A stretch of 64,000 nt of DNA. Source: Shewanella khirikhana (GTDB lineage Bacteria; Pseudomonadota; Gammaproteobacteria; Enterobacterales; Shewanellaceae). Under the pieces are notes generated by a model. That model was not told the origin of the DNA and did not search any database. It worked only from the letters and a program-made list of their open reading frames with translations. Of this stretch, positions 9,069 through 16,456 are shown one piece after another; position 1 is the stretch's first letter, and each line of letters begins with the position of its first letter. Where the stretch lies: NCBI RefSeq assembly GCF_003957745.1, contig NZ_CP020373.1, positions 2,294,001-2,358,000 of the forward strand, written 5' to 3'. The translations under genes were made by a program, and so were the position numbers.

Positions 9069-11813
9069 TTAGAGTCCTGAAATAGTTGCTACTGCCACGG
9101 CGGTGTTGTAGATGATCTGAGTAATCTGGCTCCAGAGTGTAAGGTTGTCTTTGTACTCTGTATCCAATGGCACAATGATGGTGTCACCAGCCATGAGTTC
9201 ATCTTCAGCGCTGAACCAGAATGAGCCTCTCGGCAGCATTACCGAACCATTTGCTTTGATTACATATGTTCTATCATCATCGGCACGCTTACGGGCGCCA
9301 CCTGACATGGCGATATACTGCTGCAGTGTGATGCCATCTTTGTAACGATGGGAGGTGGGATGCTGAACTTCACCCATCACAGCGATGGTTTGGCGAGTTG
9401 ATGGCACATAAAGCACGTCATCCTGCTCGAGTTGGATATCGGCTTCTGTTACGCCTACTGACAGCGCGGGCAGATCGACCACAAGACGGCCTACAGCTTC
9501 AATCATCTCAAGGTCTTTGAGCATTAACTGAGCTTCGCTGTAGTTCAGAACGTTTCCATCTTTGGAAACGCCACGGGTTGCCAGATCACGGCGCAGTTGG
9601 TCAGCCAGCTTTTTAATTTCGATCTGCTCTTGCTTACGCACGCTCTCACGCACAAATACCGCCGAAGGCAAGTAGGCAAAGTCGGTGTACCCACCAGCCC
9701 TTGCAATCACTTCCGACAGTGTCTCACCGCGGCGAATACTGTAAACACCAGGGAACTTCACTTCGCCGCGAATTTCTACGGTTTGAGTTTCCTGCCATTC
9801 GGGGGTTGTCATTACAGTGAGGCTGTCTCGCCCTTGCAGACGCAGATTCTCTTCGCCTCCCGAGAGAGCAGCTGCTAAATCGACGTTGATGTGCTCCAGA
9901 GTAGAACCGTTCGCGTCGATATTAGTACGACTCAACTCAGCACGTACAGTGTAAGCGCCTTCTTTAAGCCCACCAGCGGCCTTTACAAGCGACTTGACCG
10001 ACGCATTTTGACTCAACGGATAGACACCAGGGTGACGAACCTGGCCAGCAACGGAGACAAGCTTTGCGCCCTGCCCTGCCCGGCTTTGACTGGTCAGTTT
10101 AGAAACAACAGGATAGAGCAACTCTTCACGGCTCATCACCCCAGAGAGACGAATTAGGTCGCGGTCATCGAACAAATTGGCCAGCATTTTTGCCACTTCG
10201 TCGGCAACCAGTTGTTCTTCTTCTGCCTTATCCTGGTCAATGACAACCCCAGCCAATTCAGTGCGCGACTTGAGCTTCTTCTGATTGATGCTACTGAAAC
10301 CTGCTTTAAAGATATCCCCTTGGATAAGCGAGTCACCTTTAAGCTCACTGACCTTGGCAACACGGCTCTTTACCAGACGATTCAGCTCATATCGGTTTTG
10401 AGTATCATCACTGAAGCTGAAGATAACAATTTTATCTCTGGCAGCTAGCTGAAGGTTTTCAGAGGATGCCGGAGTTGAGATTGCGTGTCCGGGGGCAAAT
10501 TGCAATACCTCAATATCTCCGAACTGATTTACTTCGCGAACAACCAAACCAAAGTCAAGATCAGCGTTAATCTCCAAATCCCCCCAAATCGAAGGAAGAA
10601 TGTCACTTACGCGCTTACCTTGTGCCCACTGATATTTACCCGGGCGTACCACGGCACCAACGACTGTGATGGCATTATCAAATTGGGCTGACGCACTTTT
10701 AACCCGGATATAATCGCCTGGCTTGGCAGAAACCGACAAACCTTTGGTAGAAGTTAAATCCAGATTGATAAGTGTTTTAAGACCGTCTGAACCGAACCGT
10801 TCTAGCACGCTTTGTTTGGGGTAAGCACCAGGCATGAGTCCTGCTGCCATGCTGACCACATCCTTTACCGTTTCACCCTTTTTAAGCTCGTATATTGCCG
10901 GGCGACGTACTTCTCCATCGACAGATACCAAACCGCCAACGGCAGGAATAAACACCACGTCGCCGGATTGCAGTCGAAGGTCTTTGGACGCATCACCTTT
11001 GAGGAGCAAATCGTAAAGGTCAAGTGAACCAATCAACTTACCGTTTCGCTTGAGTTGAATGTTACGCAGTGAGCCAATCTCATTGATACCACCGGAAACG
11101 AACAGCGCCTGGGTGATAGTTGACAGGCTGGATACCGTGTATGAACCAGGTTTATAGGCATCACCAGCCACGAAGATACGGATTGAGCGCAGCTCTCCCA
11201 TGGTGATGCTGGCCTGAATACCAATCATCGACTTGGCAATCTTATCCAGCAGCAGGCTACGGGCTTCGGAGAAACTCATACCAACCAAGGAAATGGGGCC
11301 TAAATCGGGGAACTGCACTGTACCGTCACGGCCAACAGTCAGGCTGAAATTCTTATTTTCCTTCCCGTAGAGCTGAACATTCAGTGTGTCGCCCGGGCCA
11401 ATTTGATATTCCGCTGGCACCGGCGCATCCGAAACTGGCGCAAAAGTGGAAGGCTCTCCGGCAAACAGTTCGTATCCAAAACGCTTAAGCTCGCTTTTTG
11501 ACGCGTCCTGTGAGAAATCTACGGAGTCGTCTTTAGATTTCTTCTTGCCTTCTTTGTCTTTGTCCAAATCCCGCTCTGATAGCCTCTCGGACATCAACTC
11601 TGGCTGTTCAAGCCTCTTGCTACCTTGGGTAGTGCCGCCAAGCATGGACGGATCGATACCGTACTGACGTGCAATGCGCTCCTGCTCAGACTTTGGCAAG
11701 TTTTTGAACTGTTCAATCATCTGCGGTGACGGAGTTATCGCCGCGCTTGGTCCCCCAACCAAAACCAGCGCACTAACGCTGGCAATCATCAGTCGTTTTA
11801 GTTGTTGTAACAC
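9069..11813 (-). CDS. Outer-membrane polysaccharide export protein with six SLBB domains (Wza-like)
   Basis: 914 residues, more than twice the size of E. coli Wza. A signal peptide covers roughly residues 1-25 (hydrophobic run, cleavage near PSAA) with no lipobox cysteine. A Poly_export domain begins at YQIGPGDTLNVQLYG (near 135). Six SLBB-like units follow, each recognisable by a G-x-V-x-x-P-G-x-Y pattern: VAGDAYKPGSY, VDGEVRRPAIY, VVGAVVRPGKY, VAGQVRHPGVY, IRGEVKFPGVY and VMGEVQHPTSH. A hydrophobic tail ends the protein. GTG 11813 is chosen because CGGAGA lies 7-8 bases upstream. It is the first gene of the ops-containing transcript and should form the secretion pore for the surface polysaccharide. 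Confidence 0.85.
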   Translation of the reverse strand: MLQQLKRLMIASVSALVLVGGPSAAITPSPQMIEQFKNLPKSEQERIARQYGIDPSMLGGTTQGSKRLEQPELMSERLSERDLDKDKEGKKKSKDDSVDFSQDASKSELKRFGYELFAGEPSTFAPVSDAPVPAEYQIGPGDTLNVQLYGKENKNFSLTVGRDGTVQFPDLGPISLVGMSFSEARSLLLDKIAKSMIGIQASITMGELRSIRIFVAGDAYKPGSYTVSSLSTITQALFVSGGINEIGSLRNIQLKRNGKLIGSLDLYDLLLKGDASKDLRLQSGDVVFIPAVGGLVSVDGEVRRPAIYELKKGETVKDVVSMAAGLMPGAYPKQSVLERFGSDGLKTLINLDLTSTKGLSVSAKPGDYIRVKSASAQFDNAITVVGAVVRPGKYQWAQGKRVSDILPSIWGDLEINADLDFGLVVREVNQFGDIEVLQFAPGHAISTPASSENLQLAARDKIVIFSFSDDTQNRYELNRLVKSRVAKVSELKGDSLIQGDIFKAGFSSINQKKLKSRTELAGVVIDQDKAEEEQLVADEVAKMLANLFDDRDLIRLSGVMSREELLYPVVSKLTSQSRAGQGAKLVSVAGQVRHPGVYPLSQNASVKSLVKAAGGLKEGAYTVRAELSRTNIDANGSTLEHINVDLAAALSGGEENLRLQGRDSLTVMTTPEWQETQTVEIRGEVKFPGVYSIRRGETLSEVIARAGGYTDFAYLPSAVFVRESVRKQEQIEIKKLADQLRRDLATRGVSKDGNVLNYSEAQLMLKDLEMIEAVGRLVVDLPALSVGVTEADIQLEQDDVLYVPSTRQTIAVMGEVQHPTSHRYKDGITLQQYIAMSGGARKRADDDRTYVIKANGSVMLPRGSFWFSAEDELMAGDTIIVPLDTEYKDNLTLWSQITQIIYNTAVAVATISGL

Positions 11814-11959
11814 CAGATGTCTCCGTTTTTTTAGGTGATTAAACGTAATGAAATAGATTTTTAGCGTTTGAGTGGGCTATCCCAACGGCAGGCAGTCACT
11901 TTTAAAAAAGCCCTGCTGGTTAGTAATGAGCCAAGTGCATAAGCTCTTGCGGCATCCCT

Positions 11960-11987
11960 AATAGTCACTCAACAATAGTCACTCAAC
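11960..11987. repeat. Perfect 14-bp tandem duplication
   Basis: AATAGTCACTCAAC occurs twice head to tail in the leader of the export gene. It looks like a slippage duplication, or a paired binding site. Confidence 0.8.
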
Positions 11988-12065
11988 AAATAGAGAGAGT
12001 AAGGTTATCCCCTCACAATCCTTCAGGCGCACTATCGAGCCGCGTGGCACGCCTGCGGGGTCTAT

Positions 12066-12084
12066 GACATGCTCCCTGCATGTC
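12066..12084 (-). promoter_or_regulatory. Hairpin with AGGGA loop in export leader
   Basis: Perfect 7-bp stem GACATGC/GCATGTC around a five-base loop, AGGGA in the transcript orientation. A GGA in a hairpin loop flanked by a C-A and a G is the known recognition style of CsrA/RsmA. Binding is inference. Confidence 0.5.
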
Positions 12085-12110
12085 ACCCTGTGGGCCAGCT
12101 AAAGCTGTTA

Positions 12111-12131
12111 ATGATTGCTCCCGGCAATCAT
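12111..12131 (-). promoter_or_regulatory. Hairpin with CGGGA loop in export leader
   Basis: Perfect 8-bp stem ATGATTGC/GCAATCAT around loop CGGGA in the transcript orientation. It is a sister of the 12066-12084 hairpin: both keep GC-nGGGA-GC at the apex while the lower stems differ, which suggests that the loop is the conserved part. Confidence 0.5.
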
Positions 12132-12145
12132 TTTCGGCGTCCACT

Positions 12146-12171
12146 AACGAACAGAAACTATTCTGTTCGTT
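12146..12171. repeat. 11-bp perfect inverted repeat
   Basis: AACGAACAGAA, four-base loop, TTCTGTTCGTT. It lies just downstream (on the minus strand) of the ops element and would form a very stable RNA hairpin without a U-tract, so it is not a classical terminator. It could be a pause or repeat-element stem. Confidence 0.65.
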
Positions 12172-12181
12172 GCCCTTCAGG

Positions 12182-12193
12182 CACGCTACCGCC
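12182..12193 (-). promoter_or_regulatory. ops element (RfaH recruitment site)
   Basis: The minus strand reads GGCGGTAGCGTG, matching the operon polarity suppressor sequence (GGCGGTAGnnTG) that loads RfaH onto paused RNA polymerase. It lies in the untranslated leader about 370 bases before the export gene, the normal position for ops, and rfaH is the next gene upstream. The motif is the 3' arm of a possible stem (GGCACG at 12218-12213 with CGTGCC at 12185-12180), so the flanking bases may be shared with a hairpin. The sequence match is direct; function is inferred from placement. Confidence 0.85.
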
Positions 12194-12306
12194 CATGGAT
12201 TTCGGCTTCCAACGTGCCCCTCGCAATGCGAGATTCTTATTTTTCAGAGAGTTGCGAAATAATCTAATGCTTAACACTTGCTTGCGGCTAGATCACAACT
12301 CATAAA

Positions 12307-12339
12307 GCACAGAGGTGAAAGTGAGTTTCAACTCTGTGC
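12307..12339. repeat. Strong inverted repeat in export leader
   Basis: GCACAGAG/CTCTGTGC outer stem with an inner TGAAA/TTTCA extension and a five-base loop. On the minus strand only TTTAT follows, so it is a weak terminator at best. Position right after the putative start site suggests an early pause or attenuator that RfaH could not yet affect. Confidence 0.5.
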
Positions 12340-12361
12340 CGAAAAGCTATCGAACCTTGGG

Positions 12362-12390
12362 ATTCTACCCCACGTTCAGTCGTGTTTCAG
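12362..12390 (-). promoter_or_regulatory. Candidate sigma-70 promoter for export operon
   Basis: Minus strand CTGAAA, 17-base spacer, TAGAAT. Four of six and five of six matches to consensus. It would place the start of transcription near 12355, upstream of the ops element. Judged by eye only. Confidence 0.4.
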
Positions 12391-12466
12391 TCGAAAAAGC
12401 GACCAAACAACATGATAAGCGTCCGATTTTTAAACACTTTTGGTGACAAGATTTTGTCGCCAACTT

Positions 12467-12589
12467 TCAGTAAGCCTCAACTCCTTGTACTGACTGAATT
12501 TTTCCAGCCATAAAAATGACGAAAGCCACAGCAACTATAGACGCTACTATGGCAAATGTCTTACAACCTTTGAGGGGGCTTACGCACAT
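12467..12589 (-). CDS. Possible 40-residue single-pass membrane protein overlapping rfaH end
   Basis: ATG at 12589, TGA at 12467, overlapping the last 10 bases of rfaH in another frame. The predicted product is 40 residues: a short basic/cysteine N-terminus (K7, C9, K10), an uninterrupted hydrophobic stretch FAIVASIVAVAFVIFMAG, then K30 and a polar tail ending VEAY. That is the layout of a small single-pass inner-membrane protein. Translational coupling to rfaH is possible through the overlap; I see no clear independent ribosome site. No family is recognised. It could be a chance ORF, but a random sequence rarely gives a clean 17-residue transmembrane run with flanking lysines. Confidence 0.35.
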   Translation of the reverse strand: MCVSPLKGCKTFAIVASIVAVAFVIFMAGKIQSVQGVEAY

Positions 12590-13083
12590 ATACGGGAAAT
12601 GCTGGACTGTTCCACATCAAGCTGCTTTTGTTGTCCCATAAACTCAAACAACACCAAACAGCGCTTAAGGCCATCCTGCTCAAGAAAGATGGCTTCCAAA
12701 TCAGTGAAAGGACCTTCACAGAATTTAACCTTGTCTCCAGCACGCAGTGCAACTTCTTCAGGCAGCTTTTCCAGCTGCAGTTCACGCCTTTTAATGGCGC
12801 GAATAAGTGAGTCTTCCAGCGGTGTCATATCTTCACGGCAGCCCACGATACGGGCCACACCGCGGGTGGCATGGATACTGCGCACACTGGTGACGGAGGG
12901 GTCAAAATTCAGAAACAGATAATTGGGAAATAACGGAGATTCGGCGACAGAAACCTCACCACCCTTGGCCCTCACCTGCCGACGATACATCGGAAGATAA
13001 GTTTCCAGGTTTTGCAATGCGAGATTTTGCTGCGCCCGCGCTTCATTGCGGGGCTTACAGTAAACGAGATACCAAGCCTTCAT
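12580..13083 (-). CDS. rfaH: Transcription antiterminator RfaH
   Basis: NusG paralogue of about 167 residues from ATG 13083 (KAWYLVYCKPRNE start; a longer in-frame extension to 13143 lacks homology). The N-terminal NGN domain shows the NusG hallmarks WYLVYCKPRNE, FPNYLFLNF and the RGVARIVG segment. The C-terminal residues (AGDKVKFCEGPFTDLEAIF) correspond to the KOW region that switches from alpha-hairpin to beta-barrel in RfaH. RfaH binds RNA polymerase at ops sites and prevents Rho termination in long surface-glycan operons. An ops element lies about 400 bases downstream in the next transcript, tying regulator to target. Confidence 0.92.
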   Translation of the reverse strand: MKAWYLVYCKPRNEARAQQNLALQNLETYLPMYRRQVRAKGGEVSVAESPLFPNYLFLNFDPSVTSVRSIHATRGVARIVGCREDMTPLEDSLIRAIKRRELQLEKLPEEVALRAGDKVKFCEGPFTDLEAIFLEQDGLKRCLVLFEFMGQQKQLDVEQSSISRICA

Positions 13084-13127
13084 CTGTCGTCTCTTTACGG
13101 TTGAGTGACGTCCCTTCACGGCCGTAG

Positions 13128-13156
13128 AGCATACCAAAACCAACCCTTCTTTTGAA
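13128..13156 (-). promoter_or_regulatory. Candidate sigma-70 promoter for rfaH
   Basis: Minus strand TTCAAA, 17-base spacer, TATGCT, about 45 bases before the rfaH ATG. Moderate matches, chosen by eye. Confidence 0.3.
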
Positions 13157-13255
13157 CCAAAATTTGCAGCTCAAGATCGTCTGTTCAGCAATCGTTCAAT
13201 CGCCCCCAAACCCGGCGCCATCGGTTAAATTCAACTCGGCGAACCGCCGGTAAAA

Positions 13256-13285
13256 TTGACACATCCAGCCTTCAAAGGGTATATA
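13256..13285 (+). promoter_or_regulatory. Candidate sigma-70 promoter for POT transporter
   Basis: TTGACA, 18-base spacer, TATATA: a perfect -35 hexamer with a good -10. It would give a leader of about 205 bases before the transporter ATG. Confidence 0.5.
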
Positions 13286-13498
13286 AAGGTGGCCTTTTTG
13301 GCTAAATTCCGACGAATGTCGGTGTAATTATAAAAATCACGTAAAGGTGCCTTAACGTTTCTGGCAATAAGAGACATACAAACTTCAAGTAACACAAACA
13401 CTTGAACCAATGTGTTTCCAGCCGGAATGAATGCATCGTTTAATTTTTCTGCAAGACCGATACTTGCGGGCAATCACAAGCTTAAGGTGGAAGACTTA

Positions 13499-15007
13499 AT
13501 GAGCGTAAATTCCCAAGGTACGATGCTCGGGCATCCAAAGGGGCTGTTCCTCCTGTTCACCACAGAACTCTGGGAACGATTCAGTTACTATGCCATGCGC
13601 GCCATTTTGGTGCTCTATCTGGTAGATCAGGTAAACAATCAAGGCGGCGGTGGTTTGGGCTGGACCCAGGCTGACGCACTGAGACTCTATGGTACCTTCA
13701 CCGCACTGGTTTACCTCACGCCGCTTTTCGGTGGCTGGCTAGCCGATAACTTCCTGGGTCAACGTAAAGCAATCTACATTGGTGGCGCTCTGATGGCCGC
13801 AGGACAATTCCTGCTGGCAACGCCTCATACCTGGATCCCAGGAATGGAAACCGAAGTCTTTTATCTTGGTTTAGGTGTACTTATTCTGGGTAATGGTCTC
13901 TTCAAACCCAACATTTCCACCATGGTGGGTGACCTATATCAGGAAGGTGATCACCGTCGTGATGGCGCTTTCACCATCTTCTACATGGGCATCAACCTGG
14001 GTGCGGCGCTGTCTGGCTTCGTCGTAGCCTGGGCCTACACCAACTTTGGTCACACTGAGCTGGTAGAGGGTAAAGAAGTGCTGATCAACAACTGGCAGGC
14101 AGGCTTCTTCTGTGCCGGTGTTGGTATGGTGCTGTCGCTGATCATTCAGTTCCTGTTTGCCAAAAAGCTCTTGGGCAATATCGGTACTGTTCCCGCTGCC
14201 AAGCTTGAACGCCAGAAAAACGCTGAAAAAGGTGAAGTTCGTAAAGAGCCACTGACTAAGGTCGAGCGCGATCGTATTAAGGTCATCATGGTGATGGGCC
14301 TGTTTACCATCATCTTCTGGGCTGGTTTTGAGCAAGCTGGCGGCCTGATGAACCTGTTCACCAACGACTTCACCGACCGCATGGTTGGCACCTTCGAAGT
14401 CCCAACTACCTGGTTCCAGTCGCTGAACGCCATCTTCATCGTGCTGTTTGCGCCTGTAGTGGCTTCCATCTGGATCCGCATGGGTAACCGTGAACCTAAC
14501 TCTCCGGTGAAATTCGCTCTGGGCCTCGTTCTGCTTGGTATTGGTTTCCTGTTTATGATCGGTGCCGTGGTTGAAATGGGTGGCGACCCAACTGCCAAGT
14601 CCAGCATGTGGTGGCTGGTTGGTGCCTACTTCTTCCACACCATGGGTGAGCTGTGTCTGTCTCCTATCGGTCTGTCTATGGTGACCAAACTGGCTCCGCT
14701 GCGTATTGCTTCGCTGATGATGGGCGCCTGGTTCCTGTTTATCGCTGCGGCAAACAAGGTTGCAGGCCTGGTAGGTTCCTTCATTGGCCACGGCGGTGAG
14801 AAAGAAGAGCAACTTGCCAACGCTATGTCTATCTTCGCCGGTATCGCCATTACCGCTGCCATTTCAGGGGTTATCCTGTACTTTATGGCCGACAAGCTGG
14901 TTGACTGGATGCATGGTGCTGAGAGCAAGACTCACCACACCGAAGAAGAAGCGCTGGAAGAAGAAATTGCCGTTACTGGCGAGCATGAAGCGATGAAGCG
15001 CAGCTAA
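13499..15007 (+). CDS. POT-family proton-coupled di/tripeptide transporter
   Basis: 502-residue MFS protein of the POT/PTR family. The proton-coupling motif ExxERF is present as ELWERFSYY (E23-Y31), and the PTR2 signature as FTIFYMGINLGAALSGF; both are diagnostic of bacterial Dtp-type symporters. Twelve to fourteen transmembrane segments with a charged tail (EEEALEEEI). Start at ATG 13499, preceded by GTGGAAGAC; the frame opens earlier at 13412 but that extension does not resemble the family. It is monocistronic, with a strong terminator directly after. Its neighbours do not suggest a role beyond peptide uptake. Confidence 0.9.
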   Translation: MSVNSQGTMLGHPKGLFLLFTTELWERFSYYAMRAILVLYLVDQVNNQGGGGLGWTQADALRLYGTFTALVYLTPLFGGWLADNFLGQRKAIYIGGALMAAGQFLLATPHTWIPGMETEVFYLGLGVLILGNGLFKPNISTMVGDLYQEGDHRRDGAFTIFYMGINLGAALSGFVVAWAYTNFGHTELVEGKEVLINNWQAGFFCAGVGMVLSLIIQFLFAKKLLGNIGTVPAAKLERQKNAEKGEVRKEPLTKVERDRIKVIMVMGLFTIIFWAGFEQAGGLMNLFTNDFTDRMVGTFEVPTTWFQSLNAIFIVLFAPVVASIWIRMGNREPNSPVKFALGLVLLGIGFLFMIGAVVEMGGDPTAKSSMWWLVGAYFFHTMGELCLSPIGLSMVTKLAPLRIASLMMGAWFLFIAAANKVAGLVGSFIGHGGEKEEQLANAMSIFAGIAITAAISGVILYFMADKLVDWMHGAESKTHHTEEEALEEEIAVTGEHEAMKRS

Positions 15008-15034
15008 TATCGATTCGGCAGTTTTGCCGGGATT

Positions 15035-15063
15035 AAAAAAAGCCTCCATTGGGAGGCTTTTTT
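15035..15063 (+). terminator. Intrinsic terminator after POT transporter
   Basis: AAAAAAAGCCTCC-ATTG-GGAGGCTTTTTTT: GC stem with A-tract and T-tract on either side, so it works in both directions in principle. Confidence 0.92.
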
Positions 15064-15282
15064 ATTGGTTTAAATTGCGCTTCTTGTTCAAACGCGACTC
15101 GGAATATTAAAAGGCATCAGTAAATACAATGCCGTAATTAATATCATCCGGGCTCATCTGTTGCTACAAACCAACGAGCTTGACGGGCGTTTTATCCCGC
15201 TATACGCGTGCGCAAGCGAATATCGAGCATGGGACAAAACTGAGATAAACCAATTAATCCCCCACCGAGCGTATGAGCCTAA

Positions 15283-16389
15283 TCAGCTGAAACTTGCCTG
15301 CACATATCCCCCCGCCAGCACTCCATCGCTGCACACCAGTCCTTCGAAGCGGTTGTTCAGCAGCATCTCCCTGTGAGTTGGGTCGGATGTGGCGATGCAC
15401 AGGCTCTCTCCGGGCAGCAGAGAGCGAAACTGACTGCTTGGCTTGCCCCAGTCGAGTAAACCGAGTTGCAGCGCATCTGGCAGCGCCAGTGGCGATAGTC
15501 CTTTTTCATTCCGTAAGTAACAGCGCAAACCATGCCCAGCTTGAGAAATAGACGCCCGGAAGTGTTTAAGCTCAATGGCGGCGTACACAATATCAACCGT
15601 GATCTCGAGCCCAGACTTTACGATACGCTCATTTAAATAGCTGAGCATGTTATAGGGCTCAATCACAGCACTGCTCACACCGTTGCGATAAGCCTTCAGC
15701 TTGTGGTTTACAAAACTTCGCAGCAGCACACTGGCAAAGGCAGCGCGGTTATCTTCCGGATGAAAATGCGCCATGTAAAACACCAAATGCTCACTGTCAG
15801 CCATAGTGGAGTCGATAAAAAACGCGCTGATGCCATCATTCTTGTACAGGCTGTAATCAATACGTGCCTGGGGATAGAGCACCTGGGATGCGGGAAACAA
15901 CTCTTTTTGGATGTGTTTGGCAGCTTCGGTATTTTGCTCGAGTACCTTCAGATTTTCTTCAAGCTCAACCCGTGAGAGCTCATCCAGATCCTGAATTTCA
16001 CTGCCCTGCTGCACCTGATTGCCAAGGCTTTGGCGAATGGATTGTTCGATGATATAAAGATCGGATACCGGCTTAACCAGATAGTCTGACGCACCGATAC
16101 GCAGTGCTTCGACCACATCGGCCATTACGTTATTGCCGGAAATAACAATGGAAGGCATGGCGGGGTCGAGCCGATACATCTCCCGCAGCATATCGAGACC
16201 ACCCAGGTTAGGCATACTCAAATCGGCCAGCACCACATCAAAGTTTTGCCGCCGGAACCAATCAAGCCCCTGAACCCCGTCGTCCGCCTCGGTGACCATG
16301 GCGCCACGACTGTCCAAAAATGACGCGACGACCCTGCGAAACACAGGATCGTCTTCAACCAACAACACAGAAACGTCTTTCAGCGCCAT
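15283..16389 (-). CDS. rssB: RssB-like response regulator (receiver plus degenerate PP2C)
   Basis: 368 residues. Receiver domain 1-120 with acidic pair ED(D) at 12-14, phosphoacceptor Asp56 (LADLSMP) and conserved lysine in YLVKPV. After a helical linker comes a C-terminal domain with the order of SpoIIE/PP2C phosphatases but without the metal-binding aspartates (FYMAHFHPEDNRAAFASVLLRSF). Loss of the catalytic residues is what E. coli RssB shows, where the protein is an adaptor delivering RpoS to ClpXP. It lacks the HATPase kinase domain of the Shewanella CrsR regulator, so RssB-like is the better fit. Function as RpoS adaptor is inference from architecture. Confidence 0.72.
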   Translation of the reverse strand: MALKDVSVLLVEDDPVFRRVVASFLDSRGAMVTEADDGVQGLDWFRRQNFDVVLADLSMPNLGGLDMLREMYRLDPAMPSIVISGNNVMADVVEALRIGASDYLVKPVSDLYIIEQSIRQSLGNQVQQGSEIQDLDELSRVELEENLKVLEQNTEAAKHIQKELFPASQVLYPQARIDYSLYKNDGISAFFIDSTMADSEHLVFYMAHFHPEDNRAAFASVLLRSFVNHKLKAYRNGVSSAVIEPYNMLSYLNERIVKSGLEITVDIVYAAIELKHFRASISQAGHGLRCYLRNEKGLSPLALPDALQLGLLDWGKPSSQFRSLLPGESLCIATSDPTHREMLLNNRFEGLVCSDGVLAGGYVQASFS

Positions 16390-16456
16390 ATACTTCCCTC
16401 TGGGAGCTGATAGCGCCGGGTGAAAATCACCTCAGTTGAGAGCCTGTTTCAGGCTG

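Larger units (their letters stand above)
11814..12466 (-). promoter_or_regulatory. Long hairpin-rich 5' leader of the export operon
   Basis: About 650 bases with no supportable gene. Read on the minus strand it holds, in order, a promoter candidate (12390-12362), a strong hairpin (12339-12307), an ops element inside a stem (12193-12182), an 11-bp perfect hairpin (12171-12146), two hairpins with GGGA-containing loops (12131-12111 and 12084-12066), a small CAGCT/AGCTG hairpin (12107-12096) and a 14-bp tandem repeat (11987-11960). The density of perfect stems argues for RNA-level control or for a chain of dispersed repeats. One frame through the ops region reads RGARWKPKSMGGSVPEG, which resembles spurious peptides I recall from other Shewanella annotations and hints at a repeat family; I cannot verify this here. 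Confidence 0.7.
13084..13498. other. Divergent intergenic region rfaH / POT transporter
   Basis: About 415 bases without a supportable gene. It carries back-to-back promoter candidates (13128-13156 minus, 13256-13285 plus) and a small CCGAC/GTCGG hairpin near 13309-13322 in the transporter leader. An open frame on the minus strand here has no recognisable product and is not called. Confidence 0.5.

Noticed and set aside
12060..12240. CRISPR-like or tandem-repeat array in the export leader
   Set aside because: The stems differ in sequence and spacing; no repeated unit with spacers, and no cas genes.
13231..13473. Open frame on the minus strand between rfaH and the transporter
   Set aside because: 80 residues with no recognisable domain, overlaps the promoter region and the leader of the transporter.
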